From NCBI RefSeq assembly GCF_036324505.1, contig NC_086352.1, positions 26,248,359 to 26,312,358 of the forward strand: DNA of 64,000 nucleotides, read 5' to 3'. Positions 13,231 through 25,488 of this stretch are shown in pieces. The position numbers and the translations under genes are program-made. A model generated the notes under the pieces. The model saw only the letters and a program-made list of their open reading frames with translations, was not told the DNA's origin and made no database searches. Positions within the stretch are counted from its first letter, which is position 1. Each line of letters starts with the position of its first letter. The stretch comes from Eleginops maclovinus (lineage: Eukaryota > Chordata > Actinopteri > Perciformes > Eleginopidae).

Positions 13231-14449
13231 CAAATCTGAAATGAACTAAATAGTTCCATTGTTCATGAATAATGCCAATAACAGCTCATTTTTAAACATT
13301 GATCAGAGTTCATGATTTACCCAAAAAGTTATAATACTCAACAATAATATGTTAAAATAATTATTGCTTATTTGTCGCATGAAAACTCATTAGGCTGTGA
13401 CATATTAAAAGAAATGTAAAACCTGGACAAAGAAATCATATTGGTCAGTCTTTGTCTCTCTTGGAGTGTTTAGCGGATGTGTGGTGTTATTTTTGTTGAT
13501 CAAATTTGGATACAGAATCAAGCCATTCACCTGTCTTTCTTGTATTTTATTTATTGCAAGAATGTTTAGGCAGTCAGAGAGCAAACTGTCTGCACAGTGA
13601 AAGACGTGGAATATACTTTGTGTTGAATTATTTAAACACAGAGAGAGGAGAGATTGGGGTCAAGCTTTCCGATAATAAAAAGGAGCATTCTGGCAGTAAG
13701 GGAGGCTTTATCAAGGAGTTTTCAGTTCAACAGAAGTTGAGGTCAAACTGTTGGTGTGTCAGTGTCAAAACATTGTAACAAATCTGCTGAATAAAAACAT
13801 TTCCCAAGCTTAGCAAATATGTGAGAGGCAGTAAATAGAGATTAGCAAGTAAGAATCACACAGTGATATTTTAAAAGTAATTGATCGAGTAAAATTATTT
13901 TCTGAACCAGACGAAATATCTTTTGACACTGATGGCTTTTAGGCAAAGCTCAATACTATTCAAATCTAAAAGAAGCAGCAATGATCTTAAAAAATATAAT
14001 ACAATGGGAATCAATATGAGACTGGTCAGCAACTTGTCTTTTTCTTCTCAATAATGACTGGTATGACTCGTTGATCCTCTACTCATCAATCAACTTAAAT
14101 ACTTTCTTTGTAAAACCTGTTATGTTGACTTTGTGTTAAGAGCATGCGGAAATCACTTCAGATATTTTATTATTTTACCCCTTTTCTACCTAATACACAA
14201 GGTCCAATTCCTAATTTACTGTCTTGGTGTTGGCTTGAAGAGAACTGCAGAGGGACATGTTGTGTGTCCTCTGATACACATGTTGTTGTCAGCTGTGTCA
14301 CTTCATCTGCCAGCAAGGAGCTTCAGCAGCTTCACAATCGAAAAGTACAAAAACGATGGGCATCCCCTGCCAGTTTCCCACCCACAAACATCTGTATCGA
14401 TTGGAATGCATGGTTCATAAACCTAACAGGAACTTTGTAGGGGAATATT

Positions 14450-14451
<2 letters not shown>

Positions 14452-14502
<51 letters not shown>

Positions 14503-14514
14503 TGTGTGTGTGTG
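14452..14514. repeat. (TG)n microsatellite
   Basis: About 31 GT units with one TTTG interruption at 14499-14502. Reading frames through it give only Thr-His or Cys-Val repeats, which are not real genes. Confidence 0.95.
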
Positions 14515-14991
14515 GGATATATCACACACATGAGAGGCTCCTCTAAAGCTCATCTGTTAATAACTAATGCAACCGTACGTCTCTTCTGCTCCCCTGTATT
14601 TTCATGGGATTAAATGTCTTGAATAATTTGAATTGTTTTATTTTGCTCGCATTCTGGTCCAATTTTGGTCTTTGAGGACAGCGATAACTGGTATCATAAT
14701 AACGGCAGCTGGCATTAATTGTGGAATACAAGCTTGCCAACATTGTTTGTCACGCACTCCATATGTATTTGGTATTTATATATTTGCAAATGTATACCTC
14801 GACAACTAGACGTAGTTCCATGGCATGTGCAGTAGAGCACATGTAGCTTGTTACGTCTCTTTCAGCATATTTATTTGCAGAACTAATCTCTATTTCAAAA
14901 GAGACATATACACATTTTATATCAAGTCCGATGGTAAAAATAAAATGATCCTTGTCTGCATCTGTGTTAAAACAAAGAATTACAATCCATT

Positions 14992-15200
14992 TGAGCAATG
15001 GTGGCGATGTCCATAGGGTCTTGGCTTGGTCTCATGAAGATCACCGGTTCAAGTCCCCGAAAGACCGAGGTGTCCCTGAGCAAGGCCCAATTCCTTACAC
15101 TGCTCCCCGGGCGCCGTATATATGGCAGCCCACGGCTCCTAACATTAGGACGGGTTAAATGCCCCCCTTTGGGACGATTAAGGGTTCCTTCTTTTCTTCT
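14992..15200 (+). mobile_element. tRNA-derived SINE (fish type)
   Basis: A degenerate Pol III box A (TGGCGATGTCCATAGG, about 15001-15016) is followed by a good box B (GGTTCAAGTCC, about 15047-15057), which marks a tRNA-derived head. Next comes a core reading GTGTCCCTGAGCAAGGC, then a CTCCCCGGGCGCCGT and GGCAGCCCACGGCTCCTAA segment and a GGGTTAAATGC motif. This order is characteristic of widespread teleost SINEs. The end, TTTGGGACGATTAAGG, resembles the LINE tail at 18090-18108. It is a fossil copy; no target duplication is evident. Confidence 0.75.
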
Positions 15201-15209
15201 TCTATTCAT

Positions 15210-18029
15210 TCAGAGTCATTCAGATTAAAGTACCTTTGACGAGAAAAGGAACTGAATGTTTTTTATTTTCATTATTTCTAACCTGCAAATGAAATATCAA
15301 ATTTCAAATTATTGGCCATCCTGTGAATACCTGCAATAAAATACAACCCATTTTCTATTTTCTACTGAAGCTTCCAAACACTAAATGTAGGGGATGTTGA
15401 ATACTTTCTGAAAGGTACTGTGTGACATTTAAAAATGGAAGGGTGACTTTTTGAATCATGGAACAGAGCACAATTTTATCTAGCTTGTAATTGGTGTGCA
15501 AATTTTATCCTGAGAGCTCAGCATGAAATCAAAAAGGCTGTGATTCTTTTCAGTGAGACCAAGGCTGAATTATAATATTGCAGAATGTTCCTTATGCAAC
15601 ACAATGCTTGGGAACATTTTTTGTTCTACTCTACCACTAATTTCCACATTTGTTACAAAACGGATGGCACTACACTCTCGCCATTTAAAGAAAGTAATTA
15701 AAGTCATTAGTTTTAATGGCAGAAAGTCTGGCGCTCATCCATTTTGACTGTCTGGGTTACATGAGCGACTTAACCTCACTGCTGTTGTTGGAGCTTGATT
15801 TCTTTTCCTGTGCAGCATTTGCTGGAGGGATAGAGAGATAGGGCGTAGTTTTTGGAAAAGGGAGAAGAGATGCATTATTCATACAAATTAGATGCTGCTA
15901 CTCGGGTGTAAATGAGTATCCTGTAGGAAATGGAGAAAGACAGGAGATGGAAAGTGCAATGTCCACTCCTCCCACCTGGCCACAGCATCTGTCTCTGCAC
16001 AGCCCACTGTCAGATTACCAAACATGAAGCATGTGTGAAGCCTTATCTGTTTGCCTCTGATGGGCTGCCAAAATGCAGGGCTAAGGGGACAGCCAGGCAG
16101 CCATGCATTGCCTCTCTCCCTCATCCAGCACTCACCAAAGCTACTGGTCCACCACTGATATGAGCAACAATTTCCTTTGTGGATGCTGTCTCACAGAAAG
16201 CACACATATGCAGTAAAAAAAAAACAGGGTGCACACACATTCACAATGGCTAGTATGCATAAAACATGGGCTTCCACATTTGCACTTTTTTTTCTTCCTA
16301 TCTCCTAAGGCCTTGATGGTAGCTTGCTTGGCCAGCAGCAATCTCTTACAGAAGGATTTTCCAAAGCTGAGCCACGTTCTACCAGCTCTACTGGATTACC
16401 ATGCAAACACAGCTTCCTCCCCTTGATAATCTATTCCTTTTTCCACATGCCCCAGACTCCCTCTTTTTTCTATCAGTAAAAATTTACCCTGTAATTCCCT
16501 GCTGCCCTCTTTCACTCCCAGCACTGTCACTATCATCCCCTGGTCAAATTCAAACATGCCAGACAGGGATGTGATTGGAAACGGTGTGGACGACAGTTGA
16601 GGCCATGTGAAGATTGTGGGTGTTCACATGCTGCACGTTTGGAAGACAGAGGCCTCGCCTGAACTCGCCAGTGGCTCTTTAGGCTGTCAGTCAATACTTT
16701 GTATAGTTTCCTGCTGTTCATTGCCCCTGTACATACGAAGTCATGGGCAGTGTGTGTTTATTTGTGTGTGTCTCAAACTTGTGCTGTAGTGAACTGCTCG
16801 AGAAGTCAGATATATTCCAAGGTTTCTTAGTGCCAAAATTGTTTCAGCTCACCTGCAGTTCAGCTTCGTCGAAGATTGCTCTGCCCTGCAAAAAAAAACA
16901 GTTAGCTGCATTGTTATCAGGTCTTGCTAGATTAGAGACAGTCTTGCTACAATGTTACTTCACTGTCACTTGAGATGAAATTATGCCAAGTACAAGAGAC
17001 CAAATTAATGTATTGTATATGCACAGCTACAAGCAGTATGTACAAGATTTTAACATTATTTGTTTTGAACAAAAGCCTTATCTTACTCCAGATGGTAATA
17101 TTGATATCTGGAGATGCTCATATACATTTTTAACCGGCAGGGGGTCGATGAAAAAAGAGCACTTCAGTATATACGTATCTGAATAGATCGGACAGCACAA
17201 TATGTTTCCACTCAATAACAGAATATTTGACTCTACAATATGTACATGTTATAAGGGCATAGTATCTCAAAACGCACATGAATTTGAACTAAATGATGCT
17301 CAGCGCAAGTTAGATCAGGAAGGCTGTCTTTATATCCAGTCATTCACATATGTCCATTTTATTATGCTCACCCCTCCCAATCAGCGATCGGGGCGTTCAC
17401 TCCCCAGCAAAACCTATCACTTTCGTCTCTATTCCCACAAGCCAATCACAGCATATCGTTAAAGCTTTAAATCTTCTCTCTCCCCTCCTGACAGCCATCA
17501 TCAGTGCATCATTATTTTTCAATTGAAGGGCTGACCCAACTATCATTAGCACCTGAGTGTCCTCAGTACAACATCACCAATTGTCTCTTAGGCATGAGGC
17601 TGCACTCACTTTACTAAAACACATTCAACAATTAGCTTATCATATATATTTCATTTTATGCAATAAATATATTTGAGAAAGAGTGCATGGAACAATAATG
17701 AATAAAGGACTTTTACTGCTGCCTCCACAGAAATTCATGACGGATAAAGGGTTAAAGAAAACCCATAAAGTACAAATAGAGGCCCCGTGCAAAGCTCCTC
17801 GCCGCTTGCAAAGTAAATCACCAACCTTATGATAAAGTATATCCTATATTGTGATATTGCACACATAAAAAGGTGTCAAGGGTATTTAGATCTTATTAAA
17901 GTAGGTAATGTACACTGAAAATAGTGTTTGATTTGGTCTTTAATGTAATTTATATAATATAATAAATGTATTTTCTTTTTTTCGTTTTTATTTGGTGTTT
18001 ATTGTTTTTATTTTATTCTGTTTGTAACT
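15210..18029. other. Unique non-coding DNA, no gene seen
   Basis: ORFs of 60-86 codons only, none with recognisable motifs. There is no strong repeat apart from short A-runs. Confidence 0.55.
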
Positions 18030-18107
18030 TATCCAGCTTTTAAATATTTTATTGCCTGAACCCTCGTTGCTGGAACAAAATAATTTTCCCATTTGGGATC
18101 AATAAAG

Positions 18108-18173
<66 letters not shown>
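18030..18173 (+). mobile_element. LINE/SINE 3' tail ending in (ATCT)n
   Basis: The segment reads CCCATTTGGGATCAATAAAG at 18088-18107 and runs straight into about 16 TATC/ATCT units (18109-18173). A short conserved tail followed by a tetranucleotide array is the usual 3' end of fish L2/CR1-like LINEs and the SINEs they mobilise. Only the 3' end is recognisable; the 5' boundary is arbitrary. Confidence 0.6.
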
Positions 18174-19327
<1,154 letters not shown>

Positions 19328-20034
19328 GAGAACAAATGAGCAGAAAGTGTATCTATCACACCCACACAGATATTCACAAATCATACCAGCTACTCCTTGC
19401 TGGTAGATGTGGATGTCAGTTTTTATGAGTTTCACCGGCATGCTGCAGAGTTTGGTGTATCTGGCGCTCAGCCTACATGTGTGTATTTCATTACCTGTTA
19501 TCCCAGAGAGCGTGCCAATCCATCTGTGGCTCTGCACTGCTGCTACATTTGAGGTTTTTTTTTTTTTTAGATCTCTCATGGGAAAGGGAAAGCTCCTTTC
19601 ACACTGGAAAGCTTACATAGTCTCTGTTTTTAGAACCTTGTCCTTGCCTCTTAAAGTCGTGCTCCTGATTGAATGTTGTAGTTTCCCAGAGAGGATAAGG
19701 TAGCAGCCTGCCTGTAAAATTGAATAAGCCTAGCCAACTCAACTTATCACCTATCTTTGAGAGACATTTACATCTCCCATTTGGTCAAGCATTAATGGAT
19801 AATCCATATTCATAAAGGCTCCATTACAGTGCATCTAAGTGTTATATTTATGGCATTAAAAAACAGTAACCAGTCGGACGCATGTATACATTATTGCTGC
19901 AGTGTGGCAAGGACTAATCAATTCTAAAAATGAACAGCACTTACCCAAAGACTGAAACCAGGGAAAGCAATCACTTACAATACTTATTTAACTCAACTAG
20001 AAGCAAAATCTAGGGTTGAGAAGTAGCACCTACC

Positions 20035-20220
20035 AGACATGTGGACTTGAGTCACATGACTTGGACTCCAGCCATGATTTTAATGACTACAGACTTGACT
20101 TGATCAAATTCGGCATGACTTGCGACTCGACTTGGAATTGAATACTGTTAACTCAAGACTTGACTCGGACTTTGCCTCTTTTACTTGTAATGACTTGACA
20201 TGTCTCGAGTCAAAAACTAA
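20035..20220. repeat. Fish GACTTG-rich dispersed repeat, left part
   Basis: The hexamers GACTTG and GACTCG recur about a dozen times (for example ATGACTTGGACTCC near 20057 and GACTTGCGACTCGACTTGG near 20115). A second block of the same kind and orientation lies at 33048-33212, just beyond the LINE. The two probably are parts of one older element, or two copies, disrupted when the LINE arrived. The superfamily is not recognised. Confidence 0.6.
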
Positions 20221-20436
20221 ATGTCCTGATCATGGACATCCTTCCCTGCAATGCGAACTTGCGAAGCCCCGAAGACCGTAAAGTGCGAGAGCCGGCAGGC
20301 AAGCGCGAGCGATGCAATCATGTGGAGGATTTTGGCCTTTTGGATTGGATCAGGGACTAAACCAACGTGATTGGATAATCGCCGGTTTTCCCGTCATTAA
20401 TATTTACGATTTTCCCGGTTTTCACCTACGGTCTGC

Positions 20437-20437
<1 letters not shown>

Positions 20438-20498
<61 letters not shown>
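20438..20498 (+). repeat. (TC)30 tract at the LINE 5' junction
   Basis: The perfect TC repeat abuts the LINE 5' UTR at 20499. A matching CT-rich tract begins at 32483 immediately after the LINE 3' end. TC tracts on both sides are what insertion into a TC microsatellite would leave. Confidence 0.9.
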
Positions 20499-20502
<4 letters not shown>

Positions 20503-21108
20503 GGATCGGTGAGTGGATCGGTGAGTATAGCGGAGAGTGGTGATCAGTGGCGGTGCGTCAATAGTGGGCGCTTGGGCGCCGCCCACACTGACTTTTTGAG
20601 TTAAAAAACGTTATATATACAACATAATTGAAATAAGAAATGTACCGTGTTTATGGGTTAAATGTGTATGGGAGACAGGGGCGCAGATAGGTTTTTGAAA
20701 CTGTGGGGGACAAAGCTGTCAGCAACGCCCCCCCTCCCCCCAACCCTGTGTTGTGCGAAGAATATACTCTGATGCCCTCAGGGCGGCGCTATTACTCAGC
20801 CATGACATAACCCATCAAACTTATTTGCCCATCATTGCAAGAAATAAAGCATATTGGTACTGCTTCCAATCACTCACCAAGCATGCCACATGCAGTATGC
20901 AAAAACTGTTTTATTTAAACATTAACTGACTTTAAGCACACTGATTCACACCAAAAGAGCAGGCTGTAAAAAAACAAAAATGTAATTAAAACACTTCTTA
21001 CTGTGCCTTACAAACACAAACAGCAAAGCCTACATATATACAAAAATAAGTTTGTAAAAAAGTACTCTACATGAGTTTTCAATAAGTGGCCTCAAATGCA
21101 AAAACAGA

Positions 21109-23445
21109 TTAAGTGAAAGATCCAAAAATCTCTCTCCTCCGATCCTTGCCCTGAATATACTGTTGGGCAATGTCTTTGCTATTAAGTTTGTCCAGCCTCT
21201 CTTGGTGGATATGGCACACTGCCATTCCATTCACCCTTTTTTGGGTGGTGGTAGACCGCAACCATGTTTTAAGCCTGCGCAAGCCACTGAAACTCCTCTC
21301 TGCCTCAGCAGACGATGCAGGCACAACCATTAACAATCGGACCACTGTCTCAACTTGCGCAAAAAGGGCACGAACTTCAACAGGCATTGCTTTTAGGAGC
21401 TGTGCAGCATCTGCAGTGGTTTTGTAATTGTACTTGTTCTTAAACATAGCTAATTGGATTTTCAAATCTTCCCACTGGAGCTCAGGGTATTTCTCTGCAT
21501 TTCTCTGGGCATCTCTCTCTACATTGCTTGCAGTGGGGGTCAGCAGCAAGGCCTCCAATTCCTTAAGTGCATCTATTCCAGGCTGCATAAACCTGTCGGT
21601 AAGTTGTGTGTCTACTTTGTCCAGGACTCGGTAGAACTCCACTCTGTGGAACTCCACAACAGATGCAGGCCTGTGTGCAGGTGCTGGCCCAGAATACCTC
21701 TTAGGGGGCCTTTGTGTGCGAGGTAGAGCAATGGGCTCTAGAGACAGCTTCTCAACCATGTCCTCTGCTTCCTTAAAGACTGCCTCAAAGTGGTCTGACT
21801 TTCTTTTGGATCTTAAACTCTCTTGGACAACAGAGACTGCAGAGACCATGCCCTCCACTGTCTGGGTTCTTTTCTGGAGAGATGTATTCAGCAATTCCAG
21901 TTCCCTAATCACATCTAAGGCCAGCATGAGCCCCAGTACAACATTGCCTTGTTGCAGCCTAACATGTAGGCCCTCTGCCCGACTTGCAGATTCCGAATTG
22001 CTTGCAGACATCTGATCGAGTGATTGCAGCACTGTGCCATATTGCCCGAGAACAGCACGGATAGCAGGTGTGCGTACTGTCCACCTTGTGGGACATAAAG
22101 GCCTGATAGACTGCACTGGCCCTTCTCCTTCAGATGCGGCAATGGCTTTGAATTTGTCTTTCAGTTTGCCAGACTGACCACAAAATGTGCCAAGGTCATG
22201 GATCCAGTCAAGGGCATTTCTGATGAAAGGGGAGGTTGTGCAAGCTTGCTGTGTGACTAAATTTACACAGTGTGCACCACAATGGATATATGGTGCTAAT
22301 GGCTGGCTTCTTTGGATGACTGCTTGGGCGCCTGCATATTTGCCAGACATATTTGAAGCACCATCGTATGCCTGACCTCTAAGGCTCGATATTGGCAGAT
22401 TTAATCTCAACAGCACATCCAAAATGATTTTGGCAAGATTTTCGCCTGTTGTTGAAGTTGTCTCATACAACCCAATGAACTCTTCATGCACCATCAAATC
22501 TTTGTCAACATAACGTAGACACAGGGCCTCCTGCTCCACGCCTGAGATATCCCTTGTCCCATCCATTATGATGGCATACTGTAAAACTGGGAGGGACTGT
22601 ATCTCATGTGCAATTTCCCTGATGATTGATGTACTCATCAAATCTAACATCTCATTTTGGCAATCCCAAGATGTGTGCACTCCCCTCTTTCCAGACAACC
22701 ATCTTGTAAAAGCTGGATCCCCCTCAGCTTTGTATTTCAGGAGCTGGTTAAAGTTGCCTTCATGATGTTCATGCCCCCTAAAGGCCATCCCCTGCCTTGC
22801 CAGGTGCATAACACCCCCTATTATTTTTAACAGGCTTTCTCTGCTTTCTGCCTGTTGCGCACTGACTGCACTGCTCAATTGTGTGGTTATAGGTTTACTT
22901 TCATATGCAGCTGTTGTGACAGCCACTTTGTGACCAGCTGATTTTTCGTGGATCGAGAATCTTTCCAGGGCTTTTCTCCAGTTTCTAAAGCCGGAGTTTA
23001 CAAAAGCTGGGTCTATGCTCTTGGCTTGAGCTGGTTTTGCACTTCTGTAATATTTAGAGCACTGAAAACACAGAACACCATCGATGCCAGGATTGACATG
23101 CAGCCAGGGATGCTTTTCATACCATGCTTTCTGGAATGACAGAGTACGGTCCTTCATCACTTGTTTTTTCACAAATTTAGGGTCAGGTTGATTTGGTTTC
23201 GTATATGTACTAATCATGTCAACCTCCTCTCCCTTTCCTACATCTGCCTCTGGCCTTGCCATCTCGTCTCCTGTCCATCCTTCTTCTGACCCTCCTCCTC
23301 TCTCTCCTTCTTCTGTCCCTCCCTCTTCTCCCTCTCTTCCTTCTGCCTCTTCCAGCTGTAGGCCTAATGCACTACTACTGCTGCTACCCTCCAGTGGTGG
23401 ATCACTTTCAGTTTCACCTCTCTCACTGCCATCTTCAGGAACTAC
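21109..23445 (-). CDS. ZMYM1-like hAT transposase, exon 2 (main exon)
   Basis: This exon encodes residues 22-799 of the predicted protein (778 codons and a stop); the methionine at 23262 is internal if exon 1 is used. After an acidic Glu/Gly-rich stretch comes a TTF-type zinc finger with Cys147 and Cys150 (LCFQCSK) and His187 and His193 (IHEKSAGH). The RNase H-like core follows: Asp316 in IIMDGTRD, Asp382 in QAYDGASNMSG and the CGAHCVNLV motif near His413. The C-terminal hAT dimerisation block SSAEAERSFSGLRRLKTWLR holds the acidic residues 735-737, a likely third catalytic position. Length and domain order match complete ZMYM1-like/DUF4371 hAT transposases. No stop or frameshift is present. 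The role is cut-and-paste transposition in the nucleus; a domesticated host role is not suggested because TIRs and target duplications are intact. Confidence 0.9.
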   Translation of the reverse strand, partial: VVPEDGSERGETESDPPLEGSSSSSALGLQLEEAEGREGEEGGTEEGERGGGSEEGWTGDEMARPEADVGKGEEVDMISTYTKPNQPDPKFVKKQVMKDRTLSFQKAWYEKHPWLHVNPGIDGVLCFQCSKYYRSAKPAQAKSIDPAFVNSGFRNWRKALERFSIHEKSAGHKVAVTTAAYESKPITTQLSSAVSAQQAESRESLLKIIGGVMHLARQGMAFRGHEHHEGNFNQLLKYKAEGDPAFTRWLSGKRGVHTSWDCQNEMLDLMSTSIIREIAHEIQSLPVLQYAIIMDGTRDISGVEQEALCLRYVDKDLMVHEEFIGLYETTSTTGENLAKIILDVLLRLNLPISSLRGQAYDGASNMSGKYAGAQAVIQRSQPLAPYIHCGAHCVNLVTQQACTTSPFIRNALDWIHDLGTFCGQSGKLKDKFKAIAASEGEGPVQSIRPLCPTRWTVRTPAIRAVLGQYGTVLQSLDQMSASNSESASRAEGLHVRLQQGNVVLGLMLALDVIRELELLNTSLQKRTQTVEGMVSAVSVVQESLRSKRKSDHFEAVFKEAEDMVEKLSLEPIALPRTQRPPKRYSGPAPAHRPASVVEFHRVEFYRVLDKVDTQLTDRFMQPGIDALKELEALLLTPTASNVERDAQRNAEKYPELQWEDLKIQLAMFKNKYNYKTTADAAQLLKAMPVEVRALFAQVETVVRLLMVVPASSAEAERSFSGLRRLKTWLRSTTTQKRVNGMAVCHIHQERLDKLNSKDIAQQYIQGKDRRREIFGSFT

Positions 23446-24395
23446 CTGCAGGCCAGGACCATGATAACATTTTAATATACTATAAACATTATAACTGCTT
23501 TAAGGCATTAGCACCATTAACAGTAACTTAACGTGGACATACAAGCTACCACAGAGGCTACCGGTCCCAGACGGCATATCTCTACAAGAGATTGTAAGAT
23601 TCTATAAGTATGCCAACATAATGTGTTGCTATGGGAGGCAAACTTCCTGTCTGTATAAATGAGTGTGTCAACCAGCATCATAGTAGCCTACAAGCATTTT
23701 ATTTTCATAAGCTTCAAAATAATAAAATATATGTAATTTTGTGTAGTGCACTTTTGTCTATAATGGTTAGTAATGCCTACAAAGTTCGATTCTGGACAAA
23801 AAATAATGTACTGTGTCTGGTAAGATAGCAAGCTAACAGGCTCAGTCATTCAAGTTCAATGGAGGTTCAATGGGGATCTGCTAAACGCCAACACTGATTC
23901 ACCTTAAATTGAACACATTGCGTCAGTCTAAATGATTGAATATTACCATGTCCATTTCAGTTAATATCTGTCATGATATCTGACTGAGTGTTAGTAATTA
24001 AAATTACTGTTTATAGTTTAAAATGATCACGTTAGCGCCACTACAGTGGCATTTGTCTAGCTCTAAAGTTCGTTTTTCTCATGATTCAACCTGTAACAAC
24101 TTAGGCTAAGCCTACACCATTAGATACACCATCACAGATTCAAGTACACATTTCCAAAAGACCCCCAACAACTCCAGAAAGTTGCAATGGCCGATTAAAC
24201 TGATAATAAATAAATAAATAAATGCATAAAGGTTGATTCCCTCCCCTTGTGAAATTGGCACTTCTCTTCCTCTACGTTCTCACTGTCTGTCTCTAGGCCT
24301 ACTCCATACAGTTTTTCTTAAACGGCGACATTACTCCGAACAGACAACCAAAAAAATGCAAGGTGATATGATACCGTAATGCACAGTTTACTTAC
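23446..24395 (-). other. Intron of the inner hAT transposase
   Basis: The minus-strand donor ACT|GTAAGTAAAC falls at 24396/24395 and the acceptor CCTGGCCTGCAG|GTAGTT at 23446/23445. Both flanking exons are in phase 0, so splicing joins residue 21 to residue 22 without a shift. The acceptor's pyrimidine tract is weak. The intron carries a short (AAAT)n run near 24205-24225. Splicing is predicted, not shown. Confidence 0.6.
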
Positions 24396-24458
24396 AGTTG
24401 ATGCTTTTAAAAAAAACGATGCAATAGTTTTCTGCTTCTTAGGTTTGGCTGGCCTCAT
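24396..24458 (-). CDS. ZMYM1-like hAT transposase, exon 1 (PIP-box exon)
   Basis: A 21-codon first exon starts at the ATG at 24458 and ends at a consensus donor GTAAGT. It encodes a basic N-terminus, MRPAKPKKQKTIASFF followed by LKAST. QKTIASFF fits the PCNA-interacting peptide pattern Qxx(I/L/M)xxFF. The phase is exactly compatible with the acceptor at 23445, and the joined protein continues into an acidic stretch and then the TTF finger, the usual order in this family. An upstream methionine in the same frame exists at 24551. I chose 24458 because MxxxxKKQKTxxxFF is the usual family start and the upstream residues look non-coding. Exon status is inferred from splice signals and phase. Confidence 0.65.
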
Positions 24459-24795
24459 CCTGCATGTGTTATGGGGTCCTGAATTAGGAGGTGTCTCACT
24501 GATGCCTGTCATACTCGTTCTGGGTAACCATGGAAACCAGGCGTGAGACAACGCCAGAAAGATAACTTTTAGAATCTCTGAAAACGAAGATCCGTCTTTG
24601 ATCTGACTGTTTTATGTGAGTTGTTGCAAAGCAGTAAATTAGTCTTTTGATTGTCTGAGAGGTTCGCCTTATGCAAAGACAGAAAGCTGATTTTTTTTTC
24701 CAAATAAAAGTGAGGGGGACGGATTGAAGGTCGTTCGAATCTGTGTACGTCAGAACCCCCACGACGTACACGCTATCTGCGCCCCTGATGGGAGA

Positions 24796-24900
24796 CCACT
24801 GTCAAGAACCGCTAAAATGTGTCCGGACATAATATATTGCCATTCGCCTTTTCTGAGAATAGGCAGGTTGGCTACCGTCCGTGGGCGCCGATAACATGGG
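24796..24900. other. Outer-hAT sequence between the inner element and the SWIM segment
   Basis: This part of the outer element continues from 20667 once the inner insertion and one duplication are removed. It has no ORF of note and no recognised repeat. Confidence 0.6.
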
Positions 24901-24976
24901 AGTCTATACACCGATTCGGTGAGCGATTTGTGTATGTCGCCATCTAGCGACGGGGCCATTGCTGCGGTGTGCGTGC
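24901..24976 (+). repeat. Left inverted repeat bracketing the SWIM segment
   Basis: The sequence matches the reverse complement of 26117-26185. The strongest blocks are ACACCGATTCGG (24908-24919) and GCCATTGCTGCGGTGTGCG (24955-24973), the latter differing from its partner at one base over about 22. In between the two copies differ by small gaps. The 13-base CACCGATTCGGTG is itself palindromic. Confidence 0.7.
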
Positions 24977-25049
24977 TCAATCATTACACTCATTATCCAT
25001 TCAACAGTCATTGATGCTATCAATAATAGCAAGATAACCATAACCCCAA

Positions 25050-25107
25050 ATGAATAAAGTTACTTGGTTGGACGATGTCAGACAGTGGCCTCCAGTTACT
25101 GATGAAG
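25050..25107 (+). CDS. SWIM zinc-finger protein, captured exon 1
   Basis: A 58-base exon begins at ATG 25050 and encodes MNKVTWLDDVRQWPPVTDE plus one base, ending at a donor AAG|GTATCTG. The WPPV segment before an acidic exon end is the familiar start of the multicopy teleost SWIM/YqaJ-nuclease-type proteins. The phase is 1, and the next exon supplies the two missing bases in the same frame. It lies within the outer hAT element, 74 bases inside the left inverted repeat. The exon call rests on splice signals, phase compatibility and family resemblance. If it is the true start, no upstream exon is required. Confidence 0.6.
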
Positions 25108-25488
25108 GTATCTGAAATTACTGATATTAATTCATGAATTAATATAATTAAATATTAGTAAACGGAAAGTAGAAGGAGATGTAAACACAGCTAGCTTCCG
25201 TTGAATTGACTTACTGACCTTAGCATGCTAACTAGCATTTAATCTTTAAGGACAGCCCACGTGATTAAAAAATAATGTAATTATTAATGTTGGAATTAAA
25301 TACTTGTTTCAGCAATAAGTATGACATTTTAAAATAGGATACAGCAAGAAAATAGACTGTCAACACACATCGCTATGTGTTGACGTTTGTTGTAGCTAAC
25401 ATGCTAACGCAAGCTTACATGACATTTCATTAACATGATATGGCTGCGACGTGATCAAAAACAAAAACACTTTTATGCTTCGTTTTAG

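Larger units (their letters stand above)
7330..14449. other. Unique non-coding DNA with one small microsatellite
   Basis: No coding exon could be supported. ORFs of 87-118 codons (for example 8688-9041, 8886-9242 and 13506-13778) have no recognisable motif and overlap each other on both strands, as chance ORFs do. A (TA)9 run is at 9654-9671. An imperfect hairpin at 10975-11036 and a conserved-looking block at 12830-13230 are listed separately. Confidence 0.55.
20676..24787 (-). mobile_element. Inner, apparently intact ZMYM1-like hAT transposon
   Basis: Terminal inverted repeats CAGGGGCGCAGATAG are identical over 15 bp at 20676 and, inverted, at 24787. Perfect 8-bp target duplications ATGGGAGA occupy 20668-20675 and 24788-24795. 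The 4.1-kb interior has one two-exon gene on the minus strand whose reading frame is uninterrupted. It sits inside the outer hAT element and so is the youngest layer of the nest. Intact ends, identical target duplications and an open frame suggest recent insertion. Confidence 0.9.

Noticed and set aside
14992..15060. Possible tRNA gene
   Set aside because: Box A and B are present but the arms do not pair properly and the sequence continues into a SINE core.
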